DNA of 64,000 bases. It comes from Betaproteobacteria bacterium. Lineage in GTDB: Bacteria; Pseudomonadota; Gammaproteobacteria; Burkholderiales; Burkholderiaceae_C. This document shows positions 52,373 through 61,177 of the stretch, piece after piece; the stretch's first letter is position 1; each line of letters opens with the position of its first letter. The DNA lies in assembly GCA_947453725.1 (NCBI GenBank), contig CANGHH010000002.1, positions 186,001 through 250,000 on the forward strand, read 5' to 3'. The notes beneath the pieces are model-generated. The model was not told the origin of the DNA. It made no database searches and was given only the letters and a program-made list of their open reading frames with translations. A program made the position numbers and the translations under genes.

Positions 52373-53643
52373 AGCCCTGGTCCATGAACACGCCCGTCCG
52401 TTCCACGCGCTGCCTTGCCTGGGCCGGTTTGCTGGCCGCCCTGGCCCTGCCGGCGGCTGCCGAACCCGACGAACGGACTCTGGGCAAGGACAGTGGCTAC
52501 CCGATCGGCACCAACGTGGCCAACTGGTACGAAATGCCGAACTGGATCGGTTCCTGGTCGGCGCTGGACCAGGTGCCGGGCATGCTGACTGCCGTCGCCC
52601 CGCGCGCAGGGATGCCGTCACCCTTGCCCAAGGCCGCGCAAGGACCGGCCATCACCTACCGCTACCGCAACCTCGGTTACACGCTGGATGAGTACCTGGC
52701 GCGTCGCCGCATCACTGGCCTGCTGGTGCTGAAGAACGGCGAGATCGTGACCGAACGCTATCGCTACGGCCGCACGGCGGACGCGCGCTTCCTGTCCTTC
52801 TCGATGGCCAAGAGCGTCACGTCGCTGCTCCTCGGCATGGCGGTGTCGCGTGGTGCCATCGCCTCGCTGGACGACACCGCCGGGAAATACGCCCAGGACC
52901 TGGCCGGCAGTGCCTATGGCGACACCACGATCCGCCAGCTGCTGCGCATGAGTTCAGGCCTGCGCTTCACCGAACGCTACGATGGCCAGGACGACGTGGC
53001 GCGGCTGACGCGCAGCGTCGCCGGTGGGCCGCCGGGTGTCGTCAACGTGCTGCGCAGCATCAGCGAGCGCCAATCACCAGCAGGCGAGAAGTTCGTCTAC
53101 GCCAGTGCCGAAAGCGAGGTGCTGGGCCGCGTGCTGACGGCCGCCACCGGACGCAGCATCACGGCCCTGACGGCCGAATGGCTCTGGCAGCCGATCGGTG
53201 CCGAGCACGACGCCTTCTGGCGGCTCAGCCCGGACCGGCACGAAGTAGCCTATGCCTTCTTCAACGCCAGCCTGCGCGACTGGGGCCGCCTGGGCCTGCT
53301 GCTGGCCAACGACGGTCGCGTGGGGACGCGCCAGATCGTGCCGCCCGATTACCTGCTGGATGCGACCGACGGCGCGCGACAACCCGAGGCCTTCCGCCCC
53401 GGCCGCGCCACGCCCTATTTCGGTTACGGCTACCAGTTCTGGCTGTTTCCGCTGAAGACCCGCAGCTTCGCCATGCAGGGCGTGCACGGCCAGGCCGTCT
53501 TCGTGCAGCCGGCCAGCGGCATCGTCATGGTGCAGACGGCGGCCTATGCCGGCGCTGGCGGCGCCCAGGACCCCGAGTCCTATGCCGAACGCACAGCCCT
53601 CTGGCTGGGCGTGCTGCGGTCACTGGGTGGGCAGGCCGACTGA
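52369..53643 (+). CDS. Exported serine hydrolase, beta-lactamase/NylB-like family
   Basis: 424 residues if read from ATG 52369 (ATGA overlap with gspF); ATG 52384 is an alternative. A signal peptide ends near PAAAEP. The catalytic S-x-x-K is S145-M-A-K148 and the second motif is Y244-A-S246. FLSFSMAKSVTSLLLGMA and the overall layout resemble 6-aminohexanoate-dimer hydrolase (NylB) and class C beta-lactamase-like esterases. Being coupled to the type II operon and having a signal peptide makes it a plausible substrate of that system. The actual substrate is unknown. Confidence 0.88.
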   Translation: MKPWSMNTPVRSTRCLAWAGLLAALALPAAAEPDERTLGKDSGYPIGTNVANWYEMPNWIGSWSALDQVPGMLTAVAPRAGMPSPLPKAAQGPAITYRYRNLGYTLDEYLARRRITGLLVLKNGEIVTERYRYGRTADARFLSFSMAKSVTSLLLGMAVSRGAIASLDDTAGKYAQDLAGSAYGDTTIRQLLRMSSGLRFTERYDGQDDVARLTRSVAGGPPGVVNVLRSISERQSPAGEKFVYASAESEVLGRVLTAATGRSITALTAEWLWQPIGAEHDAFWRLSPDRHEVAYAFFNASLRDWGRLGLLLANDGRVGTRQIVPPDYLLDATDGARQPEAFRPGRATPYFGYGYQFWLFPLKTRSFAMQGVHGQAVFVQPASGIVMVQTAAYAGAGGAQDPESYAERTALWLGVLRSLGGQAD

Positions 53644-53697
53644 GCGTCCCCGGCCTGCCGGGTCGGCGAGACGGCGGGCGGCGCTCGTTTTCGGCGC

Positions 53698-54483
53698 TCA
53701 GCTGGTTGTCGAAGCGCCTTCTTCGGGGGCCTGCGTGTGCTTGATGAACATCACCGCCGCGAGGATGCCGATCTCGTAGAGCACGCACATCGGCACGGCC
53801 AGCGCGAGTTGCGAGACGACGTCGGGCGGCGTGACGACGGCCGAGACGATGAAGGCGCCGACAACGAAGTAACCGCGCGACTTGCGCAACTGCTCGATGC
53901 TGACGATGCCGATGCGGGCCAGCACGATGACGGCGATCGGCACCTCGAAGGCGATGCCGAAGACCAGGAACAGCGTCAGCACGAAGCCGAAGTACTGCTC
54001 GATGTCGGGCGCCGCCGTGATCGACGTCGGCGCGAAGGCCTGGATGAAGCGGCTCATCCCCGGTATCACGATGAAATAGCAGAAGGCCACGCCGACGATG
54101 AACAGCACCGTGCTGGAGATCACCAGCGGCAGCACCAGCTTTTTCTCGTGCGAGTACAGACCCGGCGCCACGAAGGCCCAGAGTTGGTACAGCACCACCG
54201 GCAGCGCCATCAGGAAGGCCGCCATCAGCGTGATCTTCAGCGGCACCAGGATCGGCGAGATCACGTTGGTGGCGATCAGTGTGGCGCCCTTGGGCAGGTG
54301 ACTGAGCATGGGTGCGGCCAGCAGATCGTAGAGCCCCGCCGGTCCGGGCCAGAAAACCAGCACCGCGAAACACACGGCGATGGCGATCACGGCGCGGATC
54401 AGCCGGTCTCGCAACTCGATCAGGTGCGAGACAAAAGGCGCTTCGGTGCCGGCGAGTTCGTCGGTCTTGTTCGTGTCGCTCAT
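53698..54483 (-). CDS. tatC: Twin-arginine translocase subunit TatC
   Basis: 261 residues, six membrane spans. TatC is the receptor for twin-arginine signal peptides. Characteristic parts are FVSHLIELRDRLIRA near the N-terminus, KITLMAAFLMALPVVLYQLWAFVAPGLY, FGIAFEVPIAVIVLA and the loop RSRGYFVVGAFIVSAVVTPPD, reading here RKSRGYFVVG. It ends the tatABC run and converges with the serine hydrolase gene. Confidence 0.97.
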   Translation of the reverse strand: MSDTNKTDELAGTEAPFVSHLIELRDRLIRAVIAIAVCFAVLVFWPGPAGLYDLLAAPMLSHLPKGATLIATNVISPILVPLKITLMAAFLMALPVVLYQLWAFVAPGLYSHEKKLVLPLVISSTVLFIVGVAFCYFIVIPGMSRFIQAFAPTSITAAPDIEQYFGFVLTLFLVFGIAFEVPIAVIVLARIGIVSIEQLRKSRGYFVVGAFIVSAVVTPPDVVSQLALAVPMCVLYEIGILAAVMFIKHTQAPEEGASTTS

Positions 54484-54501
54484 CGCGCCTGCAGGATTCG
54501 A

Positions 54502-55005
54502 TCAGTTGCCGGACCGCGGGCCCGGCGGGCGGAAGCGCGCAACGCGCGCGGCGCCCGACAAGGCCTTGGTGCGGATGCCATTGCGCTGCTTGTACCACTG
54601 GGGTGTGGCACCGCGCTTCAGGCGCCATTTCTTCTTCGGGTGGCGGTAGCTCGGCGGCGGCGGTTCCCAGCCGCCGCTGATGCGGTGGTCCGTCGACGTG
54701 CCATCGGTGAGGCCGGCGGTCGCGTCCTTCCAACTGCCTTCGAAAGCGCTGCTCGCCGAGTCGACCTCGCTGCGCACGGTCTCCTGCACGTTGCGCGCAG
54801 CGTCCTCGAAGTCGGTCTTCATCTTCTTGAGTTCTTCAAGTTCGATGGAGCGGTTGACCTCGGCCTTGACGTCGGACACGTAGCGCTGGGCCTTGCCGAA
54901 CAGCGCGCCCACGGTACGCGCCACGCGCGGCAGCTTCTCGGGGCCGATGACGATCAGCGCCACCGCGCCGATCAGGGCGATCTTGTCGAAACCGAAGTCA
55001 ATCAT
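54502..55005 (-). CDS. tatB: Twin-arginine translocase subunit TatB
   Basis: 167 residues. An N-terminal span with [27 protein letters not shown] (family motif [13 protein letters not shown]) is followed by an amphipathic helix and a long charged tail. The last 60 residues ([17 protein letters not shown] onward) are basic and extend past a usual TatB domain. It starts 40 bases after tatA. Confidence 0.95.
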   Translation of the reverse strand: MIDFGFDKIALIGAVALIVIGPEKLPRVARTVGALFGKAQRYVSDVKAEVNRSIELEELKKMKTDFEDAARNVQETVRSEVDSASSAFEGSWKDATAGLTDGTSTDHRISGGWEPPPPSYRHPKKKWRLKRGATPQWYKQRNGIRTKALSGAARVARFRPPGPRSGN

Positions 55006-55030
55006 GTGTCATGCCGCAAGCCCGTTGAAG

Positions 55031-55045
55031 GGCCGCAGCGCGGCC
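55031..55045 (-). promoter_or_regulatory. Hairpin immediately after the tatA stop
   Basis: GGCCGC (55031-55036) and GCGGCC (55040-55045) form a perfect 6-bp stem with a 3-base loop abutting the tatA stop codon. Such an element could protect the tatA message or reduce read-through into tatB, which would fit the need for more TatA than TatB. The effect is inferred. Confidence 0.35.
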
Positions 55046-55291
55046 TCAGCTCTTGGATTTCGCTTCGACGTCCACCGTGTTCGCATCGCTGCGCTTGGTG
55101 GCTGTGACCTGTTGCGCCGGCGCGGCGGGGCCATCGGCCTCGGCCGTTTCACCGGCGCCCTTGACGCCTTCCTTGAAGCCGCGCACCGCGCCGCCGAGGT
55201 CGCTGCCGATGTTGCGCAGCTTCTTGGTGCCGAAGATGACCACGACGACCAGCAACACGATCAGCCAATGCCAGATGCTGAACGAACCCAT
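55046..55291 (-). CDS. tatA: Twin-arginine translocase subunit TatA
   Basis: 81 residues. [27 protein letters not shown] is the standard TatA span and hinge, with F-G-x-x-K-L. The amphipathic helix [14 protein letters not shown] and an acidic tail follow. A strong ribosome-binding site (AGGAG) precedes the ATG, in keeping with the high level of TatA needed to form the pore. Confidence 0.96.
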   Translation of the reverse strand: MGSFSIWHWLIVLLVVVVIFGTKKLRNIGSDLGGAVRGFKEGVKGAGETAEADGPAAPAQQVTATKRSDANTVDVEAKSKS

Positions 55292-55346
55292 GATCTTTTC
55301 TCCTGCGGAATACGCTGAACTGAACGGTTGATTCTACGAGGTGCAG

Positions 55347-55367
55347 CCCGCTGCTGCCGCAAGCGGG
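55347..55367 (-). terminator. Weak hairpin after hinT
   Basis: CCCGCT (55347-55352) pairs with AGCGGG (55362-55367) directly after the hinT stop. The stem is 6 bp with a 9-base loop and no U-tract, so hinT and tatA may be separately or jointly transcribed. Confidence 0.25.
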
Positions 55368-55715
55368 TCAGCCCTTGGCCCAGGGGCGCGGACCACCCAT
55401 CACGTGCATGTGCAGATGCGGCACTTCCTGGCGGCCGTCGGGGCCGGTGTTGATCAGCGTGCGGAAGCCGTTGCTGACACCCAGCGACTTCATCAGCCGT
55501 GGTGCCAGGCCCAGCATGCGGCCGAGCAGCGCGTCGTCATCGGGCGTCACGTCGGCGAGCATCGCGATGTGCCGCTTGGGGATGATCAGCACATGCACCG
55601 GCGCCCAGGGCGCGATGTCGTGGAAGGCCAGAAGTTCGTCGTCTTCGTAGGCCTTGCGGGCCGGGATCTGGCCGGCAATGATCTTGCAGAAGATGCAGTT
55701 CGGGTCAGCACTCAT
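55368..55715 (-). CDS. hinT: HIT-family purine nucleoside phosphoramidase
   Basis: 115 residues. Hydrolyses AMP-lysine-type phosphoramidates. Zn/fold residues NCIFCKIIAGQIPA at the N-terminus, HVLIIPKRHIA in the middle and the histidine triad HLHMHVMGG at the end are all typical. The hisE-(membrane protein)-hinT-tatA order is common in betaproteobacteria. Confidence 0.95.
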   Translation of the reverse strand: MSADPNCIFCKIIAGQIPARKAYEDDELLAFHDIAPWAPVHVLIIPKRHIAMLADVTPDDDALLGRMLGLAPRLMKSLGVSNGFRTLINTGPDGRQEVPHLHMHVMGGPRPWAKG

Positions 55716-55737
55716 CGTGGGACATCCAGGGCCATGT

Positions 55738-56106
55738 TCACAGCGGCACGGGCATGGCCCGGCCTTCGTTGAAATTCCACCAGCCGCGCAGGAAGCGGTA
55801 GAGGTACCACAGGCCGATGACCGACCAGGCTAACCAGCCCGGGAGGACAAACAGCACCCACAGCGGCGAGGTCAACAGCAGCCAGCCCAGCGTGAACCAG
55901 AAGCTGCGCGCCTGCCAGCGGAAGTGGCTGCGGTAGAAATCGTCGGGCAGGTCATCGCGCTTGACGTAATTGATGATCAGCGCGATGACCGAAAAGACGC
56001 CCGCCGAGAAGAAAGACAGGGTGTGCAGGCCGTAGAGGACATGGGTCAGCGTGCGCAGGCCGTCCTCGCTGCGCGCCGGCCCGCCGGGTATCACCACCTC
56101 GTCCAT
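55738..56106 (-). CDS. Small membrane protein (DUF4870-like)
   Basis: 122 residues with three hydrophobic segments: LSFFSAGVFSVIALIINYV, SFWFTLGWLLLTSPLWVLFVL and a Trp-rich C-terminal span LAWSVIGLWYLYRFLRGWW. YVKRDDLPDDFYRSHFRWQAR between the first two matches the DUF4870-type family. Function is not known. It overlaps the hisE stop by ATGA and precedes hinT, so it is co-transcribed with them. Confidence 0.8.
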   Translation of the reverse strand: MDEVVIPGGPARSEDGLRTLTHVLYGLHTLSFFSAGVFSVIALIINYVKRDDLPDDFYRSHFRWQARSFWFTLGWLLLTSPLWVLFVLPGWLAWSVIGLWYLYRFLRGWWNFNEGRAMPVPL

Positions 56107-56510
56107 CAGCCTTCTCCTTGGGATTCGGCATCACGCTGCTGGGCCTTGCGCGCGGCGAACTCTTCCAGCCCTGACAAGCCTTCGCGGCGTTCCAGCTCCG
56201 TCAGCACATCGGCCGGCGTCAGACCGAAGGCGGCCAGTGCGACCATCGTGTGGAACCACAGGTCGGCCACCTCGCCGACGATGCGTGGCCGGTCCCCATC
56301 CTTGGCGGCCATCACCACCTCGGTGGCTTCCTCGCCGATCTTTTTCAAGATGGCGTCGGTGCCCTTGGAAAACAGCCGGGCGACATAGCTCTTGTCGGGG
56401 TCACCGGTGCGCCGCGTGGCGATGACCTCGGCCAGCCGGGCCAGGGTGTCGTTGCCCGACGGTGTGAAGGTCGGGGTGACGGTCGGGGTGGCGGTCGGGA
56501 TGGCGTTCAT
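56106..56510 (-). CDS. hisE: Phosphoribosyl-ATP pyrophosphatase
   Basis: 134 residues. Second step of histidine synthesis. The all-alpha MazG-like core has [43 protein letters not shown] and [13 protein letters not shown]. The first 17 residues are an unusual Thr-Pro repeat ([10 protein letters not shown]) ahead of the normal start of the family, encoded by near-repeated DNA around 56470-56500. Start overlaps the hisI stop (ATGA). Confidence 0.95.
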   Translation of the reverse strand: MNAIPTATPTVTPTFTPSGNDTLARLAEVIATRRTGDPDKSYVARLFSKGTDAILKKIGEEATEVVMAAKDGDRPRIVGEVADLWFHTMVALAAFGLTPADVLTELERREGLSGLEEFAARKAQQRDAESQGEG

Positions 56511-56896
56511 CGGTAGATGGTCTCGGGGTCTTTCAGCACCGGCTCGACCGGCGTCCAGGCGCCTTTGTCCAGCCGCTGGAAGAAGCAGCTGTGGCGGCCG
56601 GTGTGGCAGGCGATGCCGGGTTCGTGACCGAGTTGCGTGACCTTCAGCAGCACCACGTCGCTGTCGCAGTCGACGCGGATGTCGTGCACCTGCTGCACGT
56701 GGCCCGATTCCTCGCCCTTGCGCCACAGCCGCTGGCGCGACCGGCTGAAGTACACCGCGCGCTGGGTCTCGGCCGTCAGGGCCAGGGCTTCGCGGTTCAT
56801 CCAGGCGAACATCAGCACGTCGCCGCTGCCGACCTCCTGCGCGATGACCGGCACCAGGCCGTCGGTGTCCCATTTGATGCTGTCCAACCAGTTCAT
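56507..56896 (-). CDS. hisI: Phosphoribosyl-AMP cyclohydrolase
   Basis: 129 residues. Third step of histidine synthesis. Zn and Mg ligands lie in [21 protein letters not shown] (seen here as [19 protein letters not shown]), [12 protein letters not shown] and [11 protein letters not shown]. It starts 9 bases after the Nudix gene. hisF, its usual upstream neighbour, is absent, so hisI-hisE are separated from the rest of the pathway. Confidence 0.96.
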   Translation of the reverse strand: MNWLDSIKWDTDGLVPVIAQEVGSGDVLMFAWMNREALALTAETQRAVYFSRSRQRLWRKGEESGHVQQVHDIRVDCDSDVVLLKVTQLGHEPGIACHTGRHSCFFQRLDKGAWTPVEPVLKDPETIYR

Positions 56897-56905
56897 GGCT
56901 TCAGT

Positions 56906-57340
56906 CTAAGCGGTGGGTCCGTGGGTCGGTCCGACATGGCCACGTTCGGCCGCGAACCAGGCCAGCACCGGCACCGTGCCGGGCAGCACCGGCGCCACCT
57001 GCACCGGCAGGGTCTGCCAGGCCATCTGCTGCGCCTCGCGCATCTCGAAGGCGCCGGTCCAGCTGTGGACCTTGCAGAAATGCAGGCGGACGCGGGCGTG
57101 CGGGTAGTCCATCACCAGTTCCTGCCAGGGCTGCGCAGCGGCGATGGTGATGCCCAGTTCTTCCTGCAGTTCGCGGCGCAGCGCCTGCTCGATGCTCTCG
57201 CCGGCCTCGACCTTGCCGCCGGGAAATTCCCAGTAACCGGCGTAGACCTTGCCTGCGGGGCGGCTGGTCAGCAGGAAGTGGCCGTCGGGGTCGATCAGAA
57301 CCCCGACCGCGACCTCGACCGGCACGCGCTCACTGTCCAT
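56906..57340 (-). CDS. mutT: MutT-like Nudix hydrolase
   Basis: 144 residues from ATG 57340. The Nudix box GKVEAGESIEQALRRELQEE is complete, and LTSRPAGKVYAGYWEFPGGKVE is the MutT-type region before it. Probable role: removing 8-oxo-dGTP or related nucleotides. It overlaps the ATPase gene upstream by 11 bases. Substrate cannot be fixed from sequence. Confidence 0.88.
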   Translation of the reverse strand: MDSERVPVEVAVGVLIDPDGHFLLTSRPAGKVYAGYWEFPGGKVEAGESIEQALRRELQEELGITIAAAQPWQELVMDYPHARVRLHFCKVHSWTGAFEMREAQQMAWQTLPVQVAPVLPGTVPVLAWFAAERGHVGPTHGPTA

Positions 57341-58208
57341 GTCGTCCTGCGAAGTCGCGTGCGAACTGTTGCGCCACACGGCCCGAGCGGCTGCCGCGTT
57401 CCAGCGCCCAGACCAGGCTGTCCTGGCGCGCGGCGGTGATGGCCGCTTCGTCGACACCGAAGGCGCGCAGCCACTGCGCGACGATGGCCAGGTATTCGGC
57501 CTGGCTGAAGGGGTAGAAGCTGATCCACAGGCCGAAGCGTTCGCTCAGCGAGATCTTCTCTTCCACGACCTCGCCCGGGTGCACCTCGCCGTCTTCGGTG
57601 TGCTGGTAGGTCAGGTTCTCGGCCATGTACTCGGGCAGCAGGTGGCGGCGGTTGCTGGTGGCGTAGATCAGCAGGTTGTCGCTGGCCTGCGCCACACTGC
57701 CGTCGAGCACGCTCTTCAGTGCCTTGTAGCCCGGCTCGCCTTCGTCGAAGCTGAGGTCGTCGCAGAAGACGATGAAGCGTTCGGGGCGTTCGGTGACCAG
57801 GTCGATCAGGTCGCCCAGATCCACCAGGTCGGCCTTGTCGACCTCGATCAAACGCAGGCCGCGCGCCGAGAATTCGTTCAGGCAGGCCTTGATCAGGCTG
57901 CTCTTGCCGGTGCCGCGCGCGCCGGTCAGCAGCACGTTGTTGGCGGCGCGGCCGGCGACGAACTGCTCGGTGTTGCGCACCAGGCGGTCTTTCTGGCCGT
58001 CGACTTCCTTCAGGTTGTCCAGCCGGATGGTCGACACGTGCCGCACCGGTTCCAGCACGCCCGTGCCATTCAAGCCGCCGCGGCGGCGGTAGCGCCAGGC
58101 GACCGACGCTGACCAGTCGGGCGCCTCGGCGGCGTGCGGCAGGATCGCTTCGAGGCGGGCCAGCAGCGATTCGGCGCGCACCAGCAGATGTTCAAGGGCA
58201 GGGTTCAT
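57330..58208 (-). CDS. DUF815-type P-loop ATPase
   Basis: 292 residues. AAA-like ATPase with Walker A GARGTGKSSLIKA, Walker B FIVFCDDLSFDEGE and sensor LLIYATSNRRHLLPE. EYMAENLTYQ and SLSERFGLWISFYPFSQ are conserved in the DUF815 family. Physiological role is unknown. It is placed between slmA and the Nudix gene on the same strand. Confidence 0.9.
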   Translation of the reverse strand: MNPALEHLLVRAESLLARLEAILPHAAEAPDWSASVAWRYRRRGGLNGTGVLEPVRHVSTIRLDNLKEVDGQKDRLVRNTEQFVAGRAANNVLLTGARGTGKSSLIKACLNEFSARGLRLIEVDKADLVDLGDLIDLVTERPERFIVFCDDLSFDEGEPGYKALKSVLDGSVAQASDNLLIYATSNRRHLLPEYMAENLTYQHTEDGEVHPGEVVEEKISLSERFGLWISFYPFSQAEYLAIVAQWLRAFGVDEAAITAARQDSLVWALERGSRSGRVAQQFARDFAGRHGQ

Positions 58209-58289
58209 GGGCGCAATTTTAAGCGGTGGCTTGCAGCCGGCTGGCGGCAGTACGCGCCGCGTCGGCGGCGCCTTCGGGCGCCGCCCGGC

Positions 58290-58937
58290 TCAACAGCTCA
58301 GGCGGTGCAGCGCCGGCTCCAGGTGCTCGGTCGGCAGGCGCTTGAAGCCCGAACGGGCGTAGCGCTGCAGCCGGCCGATGGCCAGCGCGGTGATGGCCGA
58401 GGCCAGCGCCTGCGCGTCCACCGTCGGTGTCGGTGAACCGGCGGCTTCGGCGGCGCTGCGCAGGCTGGCGCGCAACTGCGATTCCACGCGGTCGAAGAAC
58501 TGGTTCATGCGCGCCGACAGGCGTTCGTGTTCGAAGACCAGCGCGTCGCCGACCATCACGCGCGCCATGCCGGGGTTCTTCTCGCCGAACTGCAAGAGCA
58601 CCGTGGCGATTTTCCTGGCCTGCAGGGACGGCGAGGGCTCGCGTTCGACGACCTGGTTGACCAGCGTGAAGACGCTGCCCTCGATGAACTCGATCAGCCC
58701 CTCGAACATCTGCGCCTTGCTGGCGAAATGGCGGTAGAGCGCGGCCTCGCTGACGTCCAGCCGGGCCGCCAGTGCGGCGGTGGTGATCCGCTCGGCGCCG
58801 GGCGCTTCCAGCATCGTGGCCAGGGCCTGCAGGATCTGCACGCGCCTCTCTCCGGGCCTGGGCCGCTTGCGCGCGACGGGCGCCGCGGCGGCATGGTCAG
58901 CGCCAGCCCGGGGGGTGTCGTCGAACGCTTCGGACAT
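58290..58937 (-). CDS. slmA: Nucleoid occlusion factor SlmA (TetR family)
   Basis: 215 residues from ATG 58937. SlmA binds DNA and blocks FtsZ over the nucleoid. The TetR helix-turn-helix is clear: RRVQILQALATMLE, ITTAALAARLDVSEAALYRHFASKAQMFEGL. The following QVVEREPSPSLQARKIATVLLQFGEKNPGMARVM is characteristic of SlmA rather than a generic TetR. The argB-HAD-slmA order supports the name. An Ala-rich N-terminal tail precedes the domain. Confidence 0.9.
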   Translation of the reverse strand: MSEAFDDTPRAGADHAAAAPVARKRPRPGERRVQILQALATMLEAPGAERITTAALAARLDVSEAALYRHFASKAQMFEGLIEFIEGSVFTLVNQVVEREPSPSLQARKIATVLLQFGEKNPGMARVMVGDALVFEHERLSARMNQFFDRVESQLRASLRSAAEAAGSPTPTVDAQALASAITALAIGRLQRYARSGFKRLPTEHLEPALHRLSC

Positions 58938-59103
58938 GGTGCGGCGGGCAGCAGGCGGGAAGAACCGGCGCGAACCGGGCGGGGCGGGGCGCCGGCTGAG
59001 GCGATCGCAAACGATTCTTGCACAGGGCCCGCGGGCGCCAGCTTGCAGGTAAACACCGACATCACGGCCCCCGACAGGGTCTTCGGCCCCTGGCGGGCGC
59101 TCG

Positions 59104-59787
59104 CTAGAACAGCGCGCGCAGGCGCCGAATTCGGCGGTCGACATAGGCCGGGCGGCGGTGCAGGCGCATCGCCTGGCCACGACCCGGGCTGGCGCCTGCT
59201 CGCTGCAGCCAGCGCTGCATCCAGACCGTCTGCATGCCGACGCGGCGCGCGGCCTTCTGGTGCACCAGCGTGTCTTCGACCAGCACGCAGCGCGACGGGT
59301 GCACGCCCAGGCGCGCGGCCAGGGCGCGGAACATGCGCGCGTCGGGCTTGGGCCGCAGGTCGCCGAAGAGCTGCATGTCCTCGATGCTGAACACGCCGTC
59401 GAAGGCCCGGGCGATGCCCAGCACCGCCAGCACGCGCGCCGCATAGGCCGCCGGCGCATTCGTCAGGATGTACTTGCGGCCAGGCAGCCGGCGCAGCGCC
59501 GCCAGGTCGGCCGCGTGGCCGCGTACCCGGTCTTCGAGGCCGGGCAACTGGTGGGTGTCGTGCAGGAAGTGCGCGGCCCGCACACCGTGGTGGCGCACCA
59601 GGCCCAGCAGCGTGGCGCCGTAGCGCTGCCAGTAGCGCGTGCGCAGGGCATTCGATTCGGCCTCGCTCAGCCCCAGTTCGCGCCGGATGTAGACGCCCAT
59701 CGCCCGGCGGATCTTGCCCATCGATGCGTTGTGCGCGTCGTGCAGCGTGTCGTCCAGGTCGAACAACCAGACCGGGCCCGGCTTCAT
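59104..59787 (-). CDS. HAD-family pyrimidine 5'-nucleotidase-like phosphatase
   Basis: 227 residues. HAD motifs: FDLDDTLHDA (nucleophile Asp), ILTNAPAAYA (motif II Thr), KPDARMFRAL with Lys, and CVLVEDTLVHQKAAR (acidic motif). The family acts on nucleoside monophosphates such as UMP or on modified ones. It lies between argB and slmA, 10 bases after argB. The C-terminal 30 residues are basic and probably disordered. Confidence 0.88.
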   Translation of the reverse strand: MKPGPVWLFDLDDTLHDAHNASMGKIRRAMGVYIRRELGLSEAESNALRTRYWQRYGATLLGLVRHHGVRAAHFLHDTHQLPGLEDRVRGHAADLAALRRLPGRKYILTNAPAAYAARVLAVLGIARAFDGVFSIEDMQLFGDLRPKPDARMFRALAARLGVHPSRCVLVEDTLVHQKAARRVGMQTVWMQRWLQRAGASPGRGQAMRLHRRPAYVDRRIRRLRALF

Positions 59788-59797
59788 CGGCGCCGGC

Positions 59798-60703
59798 TCA
59801 ATGCGAACGGATCATCGTGCCGTAGGCCTGCTCGGTCAGGATCTCCAGCAGCATCGCATGCGGAACGCGGCCATCGACCACGTGCACCGCGTTGACGCCG
59901 CTCTTGGCCGCGTCGATCGCGCCGGCCAGCTTGGGCAGCATGCCGCCGCTGATCGTGCCGTCGGCGATCAGCTCGTCGATCTCGCGCGGCGTCAGTTCGG
60001 TGATCAGCTCGCCGGCCTTGTTCAGCACGCCACGGATGTTGGTCAGCATCACCAGCTTCTCGGCCTTCAGCACGGTGGCCAGCTTGGCGGCCACCAGGTC
60101 GGCGTTGATGTTGTAGCTCTCGTTCTTGTCGCCGAAGCCGATCGGGCTGATGACCGGGATGAACTGGTCGTCCTGCAGCGCCTTGACCACGCTGGGGTCG
60201 ATGCTGGTGATCTCGCCGACCGAGCCGATGTCGTGCTCCACCGTCGGGTCGTTCTTGTCGGCCAGCTTCATCTGGCGGGCGCGGATCATGCCGCCGTCGC
60301 GGCCGGTCAGGCCCACGGCCTTGCCACCGGCGGCGTTGATCAGGCCGACGATGTCCTGCTGCACCTCGCCGGCCAGCACCCATTCGACGACTTCCATCGT
60401 CTCGTCGTCGGTGACGCGCATGCCCTGGATGAAGGTGCCCTTCTTGCCGATCTTGGCCAGCGCGTCGTCGATCTGCGGCCCGCCGCCGTGCACGACGATC
60501 GGGTTCATGCCGACCAGCTTCAGCAGCACGATGTCCTCGGCGAAGTCCTGCTGCAGCGCCGGGTCGGTCATCGCGTTCCCGCCGTATTTGATGACGATGG
60601 TCTTGCCGTGGAACTTGCGGATGTAGGGCAGGGCCTGGGCCAGGATCTCCGCCTGGTCGCGCGGCGTGATGTGGGCCAGCTCGGGGTCTTTGAACGTGCT
60701 CAT
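59798..60703 (-). CDS. argB: Acetylglutamate kinase
   Basis: 301 residues from ATG 60703. Phosphorylates N-acetylglutamate in arginine synthesis. Motifs: [44 protein letters not shown] and [15 protein letters not shown]. Length and N-terminal helix ([16 protein letters not shown]) match the arginine-inhibitable hexameric group. No clear ribosome-binding site is seen because the leader is C-rich. Confidence 0.97.
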   Translation of the reverse strand: MSTFKDPELAHITPRDQAEILAQALPYIRKFHGKTIVIKYGGNAMTDPALQQDFAEDIVLLKLVGMNPIVVHGGGPQIDDALAKIGKKGTFIQGMRVTDDETMEVVEWVLAGEVQQDIVGLINAAGGKAVGLTGRDGGMIRARQMKLADKNDPTVEHDIGSVGEITSIDPSVVKALQDDQFIPVISPIGFGDKNESYNINADLVAAKLATVLKAEKLVMLTNIRGVLNKAGELITELTPREIDELIADGTISGGMLPKLAGAIDAAKSGVNAVHVVDGRVPHAMLLEILTEQAYGTMIRSH

Positions 60704-60856
60704 GGGGGGCGGCCTGCAGCGTTGGGGACAGGATGTTGAAGGAAAGTCCGGGCTGATTGTAGGAAGCCGACCGGCGGCCTTGCCACTGCGGCCCGCTGGT
60801 CGGTTCGCTCGTGCGCCCACCTGCGGCACACTCGGGCTGTCGCGAAGGAGCAAGTC

Positions 60857-61177
60857 ATGAAGAGGCGCACGGCGATGGCGGTGCTGGCGGGGGCGAAGGC
60901 CGGCGCAGGCGGCGTCGTCCTGGGGGTCAACACGGCAGCGCAGGCCCAGGCCGCGCTGGTGGCCGGCGAAGTGCTCAAGGTTGACCGGGCAACCGGGCGC
61001 GTCACGCTCAGGCACGGCGAGATCAAGAGCCTGGACATGCCGCCGATGACCCTGGCCTGGCGCGTGGCCCAGCCGCGCCTGCTCGAAGACCTGGCCGTCG
61101 GCGACCGCGTGCGCTTCGCGCCGGCGCGCATCGACGGCCAATACACCATCACCACCTTGATCAAGTCCCCGCCATGA
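60857..61177 (+). CDS. CusF-like periplasmic copper-binding protein
   Basis: 106 residues. Signal peptide [19 protein letters not shown] onward ends near AQAQA. The CusF-type beta-barrel reads [20 protein letters not shown] and [11 protein letters not shown]. Aligned to CusF, the His and first Met ligands are kept; the Trp is Met, and the second Met is Leu, so metal binding may differ. A strong AAGGAG ribosome-binding site precedes the ATG. It overlaps the efflux pump gene (ATGA), suggesting joint metal handling. Confidence 0.82.
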   Translation: MKRRTAMAVLAGAKAGAGGVVLGVNTAAQAQAALVAGEVLKVDRATGRVTLRHGEIKSLDMPPMTLAWRVAQPRLLEDLAVGDRVRFAPARIDGQYTITTLIKSPP

